A stretch of DNA of 64,000 bases, from the NCBI GenBank assembly GCA_964626015.1, contig CAZVCC010000006.1, positions 1-64,000 on the forward strand. Direction: 5' to 3'. The notes beneath the pieces were generated by a model that was given only the letters and a program-made list of their open reading frames with translations, was not told where the DNA came from and did no database searches. This DNA is from CAIKZJ01 sp964626015. GTDB taxonomy: Bacteria > Bacteroidota > Ignavibacteria > Tepidaquicellales > Tepidaquicellaceae. Both the position numbers and the translations under genes were made by a program. Shown one piece after another: positions 35,997-44,376 of the stretch. How positions within the stretch are numbered: position 1 is the first letter of the stretch; each line of letters opens with the position of its first letter.

Positions 35997-37229
35997 TTAC
36001 CAGTCTTTTCTTGCGTAGAGCTCCGCTATTTTAATTACAACGTTAGTTGCTTTTTCAATTGATTCAAGCGGTACGTATTCAAACTTGCCGTGGAAGTTGA
36101 TTCCTCCGGCGAAAACATTTGGACATGGCAGACCCATATAAGAAAGTCTCGAGCCGTCCGTACCCCCGCGAATAGGCATTATTTTAGGTTCAATACCGAG
36201 TTCAATCATCGCCTGTTTTGCAATTTCAACGATATGATAGACAGGTTCAACTTTTTCCCGCATGTTGAAGTACTGGTCTTTAAGTTCTGCTTTAACGACC
36301 TCTTTGCCGTACCTCTTGTTTAGAAAATCAGCACATTCTTGAGCAAAGACTTTCTTGCTCTCGAACTTTGCCCTGTCGTGATCTCGGACAATGTATGTTA
36401 TGGTTGTATTCTCTACAGTACCGTTCATGCTTATTAAGTGATAGAACCCGTCGTACCCGGTTGTGTATTCAGGACGCATGTTCGGGGGAAGCAATGCGTT
36501 ATATTCCATTGCAATCAGCATAGAGTTTAGCATTTTATCCTTTGCATATCCGGGATGAACATTTCTTCCTTGTATGTTAACTGTCAGCTTGGCAGCATTG
36601 AAGTTTTCGAATTCAAGCTCGCCGACATGGCTTCCGTCCATAGTATATGCAAACTCAGCACCAAATTTCTTTACGTCGAAAAAGTCAACTCCCCTTCCGA
36701 TTTCTTCATCAGGAGTGAATCCGATTTTAATCTCTCCGTGCTTTATCTCAGGATGGTCTATTAGATACTTGACAGCAGTCATAATTTCTGTTATCCCGGC
36801 TTTATCGTCAGCTCCAAGCAGCGTAGTACCGTCTGTCGTGATAATAGTATCGCCTTTATATTCTTTTAAATCAGGGAATAGTTCTGGAGAAAGAACAAGC
36901 TTCAATTCCTTGTTGATAGTAATATCACCCCCGTCGTAATTTTCCCATACAAGCGGATTGACGTTTGCTCCCGACATATCGGGACTCGTATCCACGTGTG
37001 CAACGAACCCGACTACAGGAACTTTCTTCTTCACATTTGAAGGAAGAGTTGCCATAACGTAACCGTGTTCGTCAATCTCCGACTTAAGCCCGAATTCCTG
37101 AAGCTCTTTATTCAGTAAGTTCAATAAATCAAATTGCTTTTTTGTACTCGGGAAGGTTTCAGAACTCTCATCAGACTGAGTATCGATTTTAATGTACCTG
37201 AAAAACCTTTCCTTAATTTCCTGCTTCAT
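35997..37229 (-). CDS. pepT: Peptidase T (tripeptide aminopeptidase)
   Basis: A 410-residue zinc M20B peptidase that removes the N-terminal residue of tripeptides in the cytoplasm. Metal and catalytic motifs are in the expected order: GFVAHVDTSPDMSG (His ligand), GADDKAGITEI (bridging Asp), FTPDEEIGRG (catalytic Glu pair), YTMDGS (Asp) and the C-terminal PNVFAGGINFHGKFE (His). RGGTDGSRLSYMGLP, diagnostic of PepT, is present. The dimerisation (lid) domain fills about 210-315. The length matches the family (405-415). It is the last gene of a unit that includes the GxxExxY and OPT genes, consistent with peptide import and breakdown. Confidence 0.95.
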   Translation of the reverse strand: MKQEIKERFFRYIKIDTQSDESSETFPSTKKQFDLLNLLNKELQEFGLKSEIDEHGYVMATLPSNVKKKVPVVGFVAHVDTSPDMSGANVNPLVWENYDGGDITINKELKLVLSPELFPDLKEYKGDTIITTDGTTLLGADDKAGITEIMTAVKYLIDHPEIKHGEIKIGFTPDEEIGRGVDFFDVKKFGAEFAYTMDGSHVGELEFENFNAAKLTVNIQGRNVHPGYAKDKMLNSMLIAMEYNALLPPNMRPEYTTGYDGFYHLISMNGTVENTTITYIVRDHDRAKFESKKVFAQECADFLNKRYGKEVVKAELKDQYFNMREKVEPVYHIVEIAKQAMIELGIEPKIMPIRGGTDGSRLSYMGLPCPNVFAGGINFHGKFEYVPLESIEKATNVVIKIAELYARKDW

Positions 37230-37232
37230 TAT

Positions 37233-37634
37233 TTATAGCTCCTTTTTTAATACTTTTCTTCCGTTTTGAAAAATCTTTCTTTTTACTTCCGGTCTTTTAC
37301 CGAAGTTTAAAAGTAAACCGATTTCATAATTAGTAGCTTTTAACTGATTAACGAGTGAAAATTCGTTTGCTGCATTAACTCTCTCAGCCGTTTCAACACG
37401 CACCAGAACTTTGTCTTCATTTACGAAATCAAATTTGTACTGTCCAACTTTATTGTTTTTGTAGAATACGTCCTTAAGAACCTCACGTTCAAAAACAAGT
37501 CCATGGTTCCTCATCTCGACGGACAGTGCTTCGAGATAAACATCCTTTGAGTAACCATTACCAAGCAAATTATAAACTTCAAGAAAAGACTTGATAATCT
37601 TTTCCGTTAAATCTTTGTACAACAATTCTGCCAT
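37233..37634 (-). CDS. GxxExxY family protein (variant motif)
   Basis: A 133-residue protein of the GxxExxY family, a small PD-(D/E)XK-like fold of unknown function. The family layout is present: an N-terminal LTEKIIKSFLEVYNLLGNG helix, VFEREVL, KFDFVNEDKVLVRVETAE and the closing LLLNFGKRPEVKRKIF. The eponymous motif reads GYSKDVY, so the usual Glu is a Lys, and the nuclease-like core is V-R-V-E rather than L-x-V-E-x-K. Activity by the normal mechanism is therefore doubtful. It sits three bases upstream of pepT and 30 bp downstream of the OPT gene. Confidence 0.88.
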   Translation of the reverse strand: MAELLYKDLTEKIIKSFLEVYNLLGNGYSKDVYLEALSVEMRNHGLVFEREVLKDVFYKNNKVGQYKFDFVNEDKVLVRVETAERVNAANEFSLVNQLKATNYEIGLLLNFGKRPEVKRKIFQNGRKVLKKEL

Positions 37635-37664
37635 GACGATTGTATTAAGATTAATAAAAGATTT

Positions 37665-39650
37665 TTAATCTGCGTCCGGCTTCCCCCTTAAAGAATCCCA
37701 AATAAAATATATACAAAGTATTGCAAGCATTGCAAGTGCGATTACTTCAGCTGAATGAGATTCAAACCATGCCTCATTCACGTAGTTAATACCGCTGAAC
37801 TTTAGTACTGCACTTATTACGCCCATTAATGCACCGCCTGCTATAAAGCCCGATGCTATCAGCGTTCCTCTTTCGCGTCTTGCATTGTTTAACTTCTCGT
37901 CTTTGCTTCTCTTTGAAACAAAGTTTGCTATAATACCGCCGAGCAATATCGGTGTATTAAGTTCAAGAGGTATAAACATCCCGAGTGCAAATGCGAGTGC
38001 GGGAACTCCGATCATTGTAAGAATCAATGACATGAAAGCACCTGCCGCGTATAGCATCCACGGTGCCGGCTTTCCTGACATCATTGGTTCTATTACAGCT
38101 GCCATTGCATTAGCCTGAGGAGCTACAAGTGCATTATCTCCTTTAAACCCGTACGTCTGGTTTAAAATGATTATAACACCCCCCACTGTAGCTGCTGATA
38201 GTACTGTACCGAGAAACTTCCATGATTCCTGCTTGTATGGAGAAGAACCGAGCCAGTAACCAATTTTTAAATCTGTTATAAATCCGCCTGCCATTGAAAG
38301 AGCAGTACAGACAACACCCCCTATTATCATAGAGGCTACAATTCCTACATTACCCGTTAAACCGACTGAGACCATTATTACTGATGAAATAATCAGCGTC
38401 ATTAGAGTCATGCCCGAAACAGGATTCGTACCAACGATTGCTATTGCATTGGCAGCAACCGTTGTAAAAAGGAATGCTATAACCATTACAATCGCAAGTC
38501 CGAGAAATGCGTATCCTACATTGTCAACAACTCCAAACATAAAGAATACAAAGACTATGACCGCAACAAGTAGAATACCAGCTACTATAATTCCCATTGG
38601 AAGGTCTTTCTGTGTCCTCAATATCTCATGCTTTCCTTCATGCTTCCCAAAAATTTCTTTTACTGCAAGACCGAATGCAGATTTGATTATCTTTGACGAC
38701 CTGATTATTCCAATTACTCCAGCCATTGCAATTCCGCCTATACCTATAGGCCTTACGTACGCTCTGAAAATCTCTTCCGCAGACATAGCACCTACAAGCT
38801 TTGTAATGTTAGCGCCAAGCGGAACAGTTATTCCGGGAGCGAAATAATTGATTATTGGAATTATCATGTACCACCCGATAAATGAACCCGCACAAATAAT
38901 CGCAGCATATTTTAAACCGACTATATACCCGAGTCCGAGTACAGCCGAACCGACATTAATCTTAAAAATCAGTTTTGATTTTTCTGCTAATTCGCTTCCG
39001 AATGCAAATACTCTTGTCGTGAAAACTTCGCTCCACCAGCCGAATGTAGCTATTATAAAATCGTATATACCGCCTATCAAACCGCTTACAAGCAGTAGTT
39101 TCGCCTGACTTCCGCCTTTTTCTCCCGATACGAGTACTTCTGTCGTTGCAGTAGCTTCAGGAAACGGATACTTCCCGTGCATATCCGCAACAAAATATTT
39201 TCTGAATGGAATCAGAAAAAGAATTCCGAGAAATCCACCGAGAAGTGATGATAAAAATACCTGATAGAACTGAACTTCAAGACCAAGAATATACAGTGCG
39301 GGTATCGTAAATATTGCACCCGCTACAATTACACCTGAACTTGCTCCGATTGACTGTATGATAACATTTTCTCCAAGAGCGTTTTTCCTCTTGGTTATGA
39401 ATGCTAACCCAACAGCAATTATAGCAATTGGTATAGCAGCTTCAAAGACCTGACCAATTTTTAATCCAAGATATGCAGCTGCTGCTGAGAATATGATCGC
39501 CATAAGCAATCCCCAGAAAACGGACCAAATGTTTACTTCGGGTACTATGCTTTTCGGCGACATTAAAGGTACATAAAGCTCTCCCTCTTTCAACTCCCTG
39601 TAAGCATTTTCCGGTAAACCTTTTACTCCGGTAGAGATATGTTCTGACAT
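37665..39650 (-). CDS. OPT family oligopeptide transporter
   Basis: A 661-residue polytopic inner-membrane protein of the OPT family with about 15-16 transmembrane helices. The family blocks SVFWGLLMAIIFSAAAAYLG near the start, ASSGVIVAGAIF, HGKYPFPEATATTEVLVSGE and VGTNPVSGMTLMTLII are present. Bacterial OPT proteins import oligopeptides or metal complexes with protons. Co-transcription with pepT downstream (with only the GxxExxY gene between) fits peptide uptake followed by tripeptide cleavage; this is inference from context. The length agrees with bacterial members (620-680). Confidence 0.93.
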   Translation of the reverse strand: MSEHISTGVKGLPENAYRELKEGELYVPLMSPKSIVPEVNIWSVFWGLLMAIIFSAAAAYLGLKIGQVFEAAIPIAIIAVGLAFITKRKNALGENVIIQSIGASSGVIVAGAIFTIPALYILGLEVQFYQVFLSSLLGGFLGILFLIPFRKYFVADMHGKYPFPEATATTEVLVSGEKGGSQAKLLLVSGLIGGIYDFIIATFGWWSEVFTTRVFAFGSELAEKSKLIFKINVGSAVLGLGYIVGLKYAAIICAGSFIGWYMIIPIINYFAPGITVPLGANITKLVGAMSAEEIFRAYVRPIGIGGIAMAGVIGIIRSSKIIKSAFGLAVKEIFGKHEGKHEILRTQKDLPMGIIVAGILLVAVIVFVFFMFGVVDNVGYAFLGLAIVMVIAFLFTTVAANAIAIVGTNPVSGMTLMTLIISSVIMVSVGLTGNVGIVASMIIGGVVCTALSMAGGFITDLKIGYWLGSSPYKQESWKFLGTVLSAATVGGVIIILNQTYGFKGDNALVAPQANAMAAVIEPMMSGKPAPWMLYAAGAFMSLILTMIGVPALAFALGMFIPLELNTPILLGGIIANFVSKRSKDEKLNNARRERGTLIASGFIAGGALMGVISAVLKFSGINYVNEAWFESHSAEVIALAMLAILCIYFIWDSLRGKPDAD

Positions 39651-39818
39651 AAGCAGATTATTTAAATTAAGAAAAAATGACTTAGTATATTACAATTTAA
39701 CATCAAAATACATAAAATAAAAGATTCATTTTAATATATTTTTAACATCGGATTTCCCCTATAATCGGTCCCGTTAATTCTCTTTTGCCCGCGGCTGTTC
39801 TTAACTTTATTCGGCTTA

Positions 39819-41600
39819 TTGCGTATTATATGTATATCAAAAAGACTATTTTTATATAACAATTTTTACACATTAAATTATTTTCTTATGAAAAAATTAA
39901 ACCTATTTTTATTGGTGATTCTTATTTCTGCAGTATTTTTTGGGTGCGAGCAGAAGAAGACACAGGAAACTCTTAAATCAGACCCCGAAATGGTTAAACA
40001 ATTCGATGATTTTTTAAAAAAGTTCGAAGCTAAATATGTTCCTCTTTACAAAGAAAATAACCTTGCTTACTGGAATGCATCCATTTCAGGCAAAGAGGAA
40101 GATTTTAACAAGGTTGCCGAATTCCAGAACAAACTTACGGCAATATTTTCTAACAAAGATGATTTTAACACACTGAAAAAAATTCATAGTTCAAAAGGCA
40201 TTACAGACTCGTTAAAAAAACGGGAACTGGATGTTCTTTATCTTGCATTTCTCGGTAATCAGGCTGATACCGCAAAACTGAATGCTATTAACAACGCACA
40301 AAGTCAGGTTGAGGTTAAATACGGTAACTTCAGAGCCGATATGAACGGTAAAAAACTTTCCGATAACGAGATTGAAGAAATACTTGTAACCTCAAAAGAT
40401 TCCAAAGAACTCGAAGCAGCATGGGTTGCTCATAAAAAGATTGGTCCTGTCGTTGCTGAAGATGTTAAGAAACTCGTTAAAATGAGAAATGAAGTTGCAA
40501 AAGACCTCGGATACCTGAACTATCATGAAATGAGGCTAAAGCTTTCTGAACAGGACCCTGCGGAAATTCTTAAACTCTTTGATGAGCTCGACGTACTTAC
40601 TAAAGATGCTTTTAAGAAACAAAAAGATGAAATAGATACCTATTTTGCAGAAAGGTATAAAATAAAGAAAGAAGACTTGATGCCGTGGCACTACCAGAAC
40701 AGATTTTTCCAGGAAGCCCCGAAGATTTACAAAGTTGACCTCGATACTTATTACAAAGATAAAAACCTCGAACAGCTTACATCTGATTACTACAAAGGAC
40801 TCGGAATTCCTATTGACGATGTTATTAAAAATTCCGACCTTTATGAAAAACCGGGGAAAAACCAGCACGCTTACTGTACGGATATTGACAACATGGGCGA
40901 TGTGAGAGTGCTCTGTAACATTAAACCTACTGAAAAATGGATGAACACAATGCTCCATGAATACGGTCATGCAGCTTATGATAAGTATATCGACAATAAA
41001 AATCTGCCATTTGTTCTTAGAGATGCAGCTCATACATTCACGACAGAAGCCATCGCAATGATTTTCGGAAGGTTCTCTTCAAACGGTACCTGGATGAAAG
41101 ACATGAAACTTGTAACGGAAGAAGAAGCTCAGAAGATTTCCGACGATGCTTTTAAATCATTAAGACTTCAGCAGCTCGTATTTTCGCGCTGGTCGCAGGT
41201 TATGTACAGGTTTGAAAAATCAATGTATGAAAATCCTGATCAGGACCTGAACAAACTCTGGTGGGACCTCGTTGAAAAATATCAGCTGTTAAAAAGACCA
41301 GAAGGCAGAAATGAACCCGATTGGGCTTCTAAGATTCATATAGCCGCTTTCCCGTGTTATTACCACAACTATCATCTCGGCGAGCTTCTTGCCTCACAGC
41401 TTTATTACTACATCGGAAAGAATATTCTAAAAGTAGATGATTTCAGAAACCAGAGCTTTGTAAACAAGCCCGAAGTAGGAAAATATCTGCAGGAAAAAGT
41501 CTTCATGCCGGGTGCAAGGTATTACTGGAATGATATGATTGAAAAGGCTACCGGTGAAAAACTTACTGCAAAATATTACGCTCAGCAATTCGTAAACTAA
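39819..41600 (+). CDS. M2-family (ACE-like) metallopeptidase lipoprotein
   Basis: The frame opens at TTG 39819, but the ATG at 39888 begins a lipoprotein signal (MKKLNLFLLVILISAVFFGC) and is the likely start, giving 570 residues with Cys20 lipidated. The zinc site is MLHEYGHAAYDKYI (HExxH near residue 356) with the third ligand Glu about 25 residues on, in TFTTEAIAMIFGR. Fold and spacing fit the M2 peptidyl-dipeptidase A (angiotensin-converting-enzyme-like) family, with M3/M32 as the alternative. It would trim dipeptides from C-termini of peptides outside the inner membrane. It is monocistronic with a terminator. Confidence 0.9.
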   Translation: MRIICISKRLFLYNNFYTLNYFLMKKLNLFLLVILISAVFFGCEQKKTQETLKSDPEMVKQFDDFLKKFEAKYVPLYKENNLAYWNASISGKEEDFNKVAEFQNKLTAIFSNKDDFNTLKKIHSSKGITDSLKKRELDVLYLAFLGNQADTAKLNAINNAQSQVEVKYGNFRADMNGKKLSDNEIEEILVTSKDSKELEAAWVAHKKIGPVVAEDVKKLVKMRNEVAKDLGYLNYHEMRLKLSEQDPAEILKLFDELDVLTKDAFKKQKDEIDTYFAERYKIKKEDLMPWHYQNRFFQEAPKIYKVDLDTYYKDKNLEQLTSDYYKGLGIPIDDVIKNSDLYEKPGKNQHAYCTDIDNMGDVRVLCNIKPTEKWMNTMLHEYGHAAYDKYIDNKNLPFVLRDAAHTFTTEAIAMIFGRFSSNGTWMKDMKLVTEEEAQKISDDAFKSLRLQQLVFSRWSQVMYRFEKSMYENPDQDLNKLWWDLVEKYQLLKRPEGRNEPDWASKIHIAAFPCYYHNYHLGELLASQLYYYIGKNILKVDDFRNQSFVNKPEVGKYLQEKVFMPGARYYWNDMIEKATGEKLTAKYYAQQFVN

Positions 41601-41613
41601 TGAATTTACAACT

Positions 41614-41646
41614 CCTTCCCGCTTAATGCGGGAAGGGGTTTTTTAT
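41614..41646 (+). terminator. Terminator of the M2 peptidase gene
   Basis: CCTTCCCGC (41614-41622) pairs perfectly with GCGGGAAGG (41628-41636), loop TTAAT, then GGTTTTTT. Confidence 0.93.
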
Positions 41647-41815
41647 GATTTCGATTTATTTCAATCGCAATCACCTTTCTGAATACAAAATAGCTATGAC
41701 GCTAAAATTAAAATAACATGTTTAAGGAAACAAAATTCTTTACTGTTAGTATATAATTTAAAGTTAAACCTATAATGCAATAGCTTGTCTAACTAATAAA
41801 GTAAAGGAGCACAAA

Positions 41816-43093
41816 ATGGACGATATAAGACTAAAAATATTGATGAAATCAGGGCTGGCAGCGTTGATTTTATTAATATCAGCATACCTGTTTACGAGTC
41901 CTGCTTATTCACAGATTGAACCTGGAAAAGTAACGACCGTTATCGATACGGTTGACGACGAAGAGGATTTGTTCGATGAAAATACTAACTATAAAGAAAT
42001 GTATAAAGATTTGAACAAAGACGGCGAATGGGTTACCATTACTGATACTTCCCTGAATGACCCGGATGACCCAAAAGAAAGTAACGTGACTAACATAAGA
42101 ATTATTAACGTCTGGAAACCTAACGGAATGAGTCCCGATTGGACACCATACAGCTACGGCAGATGGGTTTATACTTACACCGGCTGGATGTGGATTACCG
42201 ATTATTTATGGGGCTGGGCTACATATCACTACGGCAGATGGGTCTATGATTATTATTATGGCTGGGTCTGGCTGCCCGGCAGGTACTGGGCTCCAAGTTG
42301 GGTGCAATGGTGCTATAATTCGAATTACATTGGCTGGTATCCTATTTATCCAAGAAGACATCGTCATCACCACCACCATAGATACTATGCTCACGGTAAC
42401 CCGCATCACTGGGTTATAGTTAAAAGAAAAGACTTTACGACAAGGATTAACAAGGATGTAACCGTTGATTCAAAAGAAAATTCAAAGATACTCGAAGGTT
42501 CTAAAAAGATTGCTGTCGTTAAATATGACGGTACTAATATAATCAACGTCGGACCAAAAGTGGAAGTCATCGAAAAGAATACAGGTCAGAAAATCGACCC
42601 GAAAAAAGTATCCGTATCCGATAAAAAGGATATTACAAAAGTCGATGAAACAACCGTAAGTATATACAGAAACGATATTGAAAAAAAGACCGTTTATACA
42701 GGCTCTAAAGAAACATCAAACAATAACGGACAGAAGACTAAAGATGTTAAAGTTAACGAAACAAGCAAGAGCCCTGATGTGAAGAAAGAAACAAGCAAGA
42801 ACCCTGATGTGAAGAAAGAAACAAGCAGAGAAACCGCTCCAAAAAGCAAAGATGAAAATACTAACAGGAACAAACAGCCAAAATATGAAGGGTCAAAAGA
42901 AAAAGCACCTGAGCAAAAAGTAAGAACAGAAACAAAACCTCCTAAATATGAGGGCAGCAGGCAAAATAATAGAGAAAGCAGTCCTAACAGGGAGAACGGC
43001 TCAAGGAACAGAGAAAGCAACAACAGCGGCAGAAGCAACGAAGGTTCACGCGATAAAGGGAATAACAATTCCAAAACATCAAGCAGAAAGTAA
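41816..43093 (+). CDS. DUF6600-type envelope protein with charged low-complexity tail
   Basis: A 425-residue exported protein with a signal or anchor helix (about 14-34). Residues 95-185 are rich in Trp/Tyr/Gly (PYSYGRWVYTYTGWMWIT, WGWATYHYGRWVYDYYYGW), the DUF6600 signature, followed by a histidine cluster (PRRHRHHHHHR) near 180. The C-terminal 150 residues are low-complexity and highly charged, with a 10-residue KNPDVKKETS-type repeat, disordered in appearance. The role is unknown; DUF6600 proteins are thought to be envelope-associated. AAAGGAG at 41803-41809 supports the start. A terminator follows within 50 bp. Confidence 0.85.
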   Translation: MDDIRLKILMKSGLAALILLISAYLFTSPAYSQIEPGKVTTVIDTVDDEEDLFDENTNYKEMYKDLNKDGEWVTITDTSLNDPDDPKESNVTNIRIINVWKPNGMSPDWTPYSYGRWVYTYTGWMWITDYLWGWATYHYGRWVYDYYYGWVWLPGRYWAPSWVQWCYNSNYIGWYPIYPRRHRHHHHHRYYAHGNPHHWVIVKRKDFTTRINKDVTVDSKENSKILEGSKKIAVVKYDGTNIINVGPKVEVIEKNTGQKIDPKKVSVSDKKDITKVDETTVSIYRNDIEKKTVYTGSKETSNNNGQKTKDVKVNETSKSPDVKKETSKNPDVKKETSRETAPKSKDENTNRNKQPKYEGSKEKAPEQKVRTETKPPKYEGSRQNNRESSPNRENGSRNRESNNSGRSNEGSRDKGNNNSKTSSRK

Positions 43094-43122
43094 GTAATTT
43101 ATTCATACATCGTCCTTCAAAG

Positions 43123-43147
43123 AACCCGGTGCAAACCGGGTTTTTTG
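43123..43147 (+). terminator. Terminator of the DUF6600 gene
   Basis: AACCCGG (43123-43129) pairs with CCGGGTT (43136-43142), 6-base loop, followed by a T-tract. Confidence 0.9.
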
Positions 43148-43257
43148 TTTTGCTGTTTTGCCATCTGGATTTTTATTTTCAAAAATTTTCATTTCGGATA
43201 AATACTTTACTTTAATTTAATCTGTAAATACTTTAACTTGCAGAATATAATTATAAA

Positions 43258-44352
43258 ATGTTAGATAAATTTGGACAGGATCTCAAAAAACTAAGAGAAT
43301 CCAAGAGAATTACTATAGTTGATATATCTGTTAAGACAAAGATACACAAGTCTATTCTTGAAAAAATGGAAAGCGGTGACTTTTCCTTTTTTTCAGAAAT
43401 ACACGTCCGTGCTTTCCTTAAACAGTATGCTAAAGCTATATCTGTTGACAGCAACGAACTTCTCTTCAATTACGGTATGGCAAAAAAAGGGAAATTTTCT
43501 TCTATGTTAAAAGATGTTGAAGAAAAAGAAGAGGAGACTAAGAAAATTGAAGAGAATATTACCTACATGGAAGAACCCGAACTGCCGCCCGGAATTCAGA
43601 CCACGCCTGTCGGGGAAACACCAAAGGAATCAGAGGAAGATATTTTCGGCTTCCCTTCTAAACCCGAAAAACAGTTAAAAAGCGAACTTCCGAATATCCC
43701 CGCTGAAACGCCGGAACAGAAAAATGAAATACCGGAAAGAAAACCGTTTTCAAAATCAAAGCGTGTTAAGCTTGAACCCGAAGATACTGAGTTTAACGGG
43801 ACATACACCGAAATAAAAGGATTTAAAATACCAATTCATTTATTGAAAAATCTTGGTATCGTTTTAATGATTATAGCTCTGCTTACCGGTATTTATTTGC
43901 TTATCGACGTTGTATTTCTGAAAAAACAAAACCAGAATGTTGATATCGTTAAACAGAATTTCGATGAGGTTGTTCAGGAAAACGAAAAGAAACTTCTTGG
44001 AAAGAAAACCGAAGAAGAAATCCGCGATTCTATTAACAAAGCTCAGGACTCCTTAAGAAAAGCCGCTATTGCAGACTCACTTAAGAATCTCGAGTCTGGC
44101 TTACTATCGTTGAAAATTGTCGGTCTCAATAAAGGCAGAATAATTGTCTATACCGATACCCTTTACGAAGGCGGCGGCAAACTCGAAGAATTAACAAAGA
44201 ACAGCGAGTTTGTGTTTAAGGCAAAAAACAAGTTTTATATAACTTCAAGAAATACTGCTAACTTTAACGTTTACCTTAATGACGTAAAACTTAATATTGA
44301 GGACGAGTCTGTAAAAAATCTGAAGTTAACGAAAAAAACCATCTCAAATTAA
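43258..44352 (+). CDS. RodZ-like helix-turn-helix membrane protein
   Basis: A 364-residue bitopic protein. The N-terminal HTH_25 domain (residues 1-70: FGQDLKKLRESKRITIVDIS through HVRAFLKQYAKAI) matches RodZ, which links MreB to the elongation machinery. A charged, proline-rich linker spans about 80-195 and one transmembrane helix about 198-222 (NLGIVLMIIALLTGIYLL). The periplasmic part has a coiled-coil stretch and a C-terminal DUF4115-like beta domain (about 280-360). RodZ is known to set rod shape; other HTH_25/DUF4115 proteins also exist, so I do not assign the symbol. It is followed by ligA after 24 bp. Confidence 0.85.
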   Translation: MLDKFGQDLKKLRESKRITIVDISVKTKIHKSILEKMESGDFSFFSEIHVRAFLKQYAKAISVDSNELLFNYGMAKKGKFSSMLKDVEEKEEETKKIEENITYMEEPELPPGIQTTPVGETPKESEEDIFGFPSKPEKQLKSELPNIPAETPEQKNEIPERKPFSKSKRVKLEPEDTEFNGTYTEIKGFKIPIHLLKNLGIVLMIIALLTGIYLLIDVVFLKKQNQNVDIVKQNFDEVVQENEKKLLGKKTEEEIRDSINKAQDSLRKAAIADSLKNLESGLLSLKIVGLNKGRIIVYTDTLYEGGGKLEELTKNSEFVFKAKNKFYITSRNTANFNVYLNDVKLNIEDESVKNLKLTKKTISN

Positions 44353-44376
44353 TAATATGTAACTCATTACACGATA

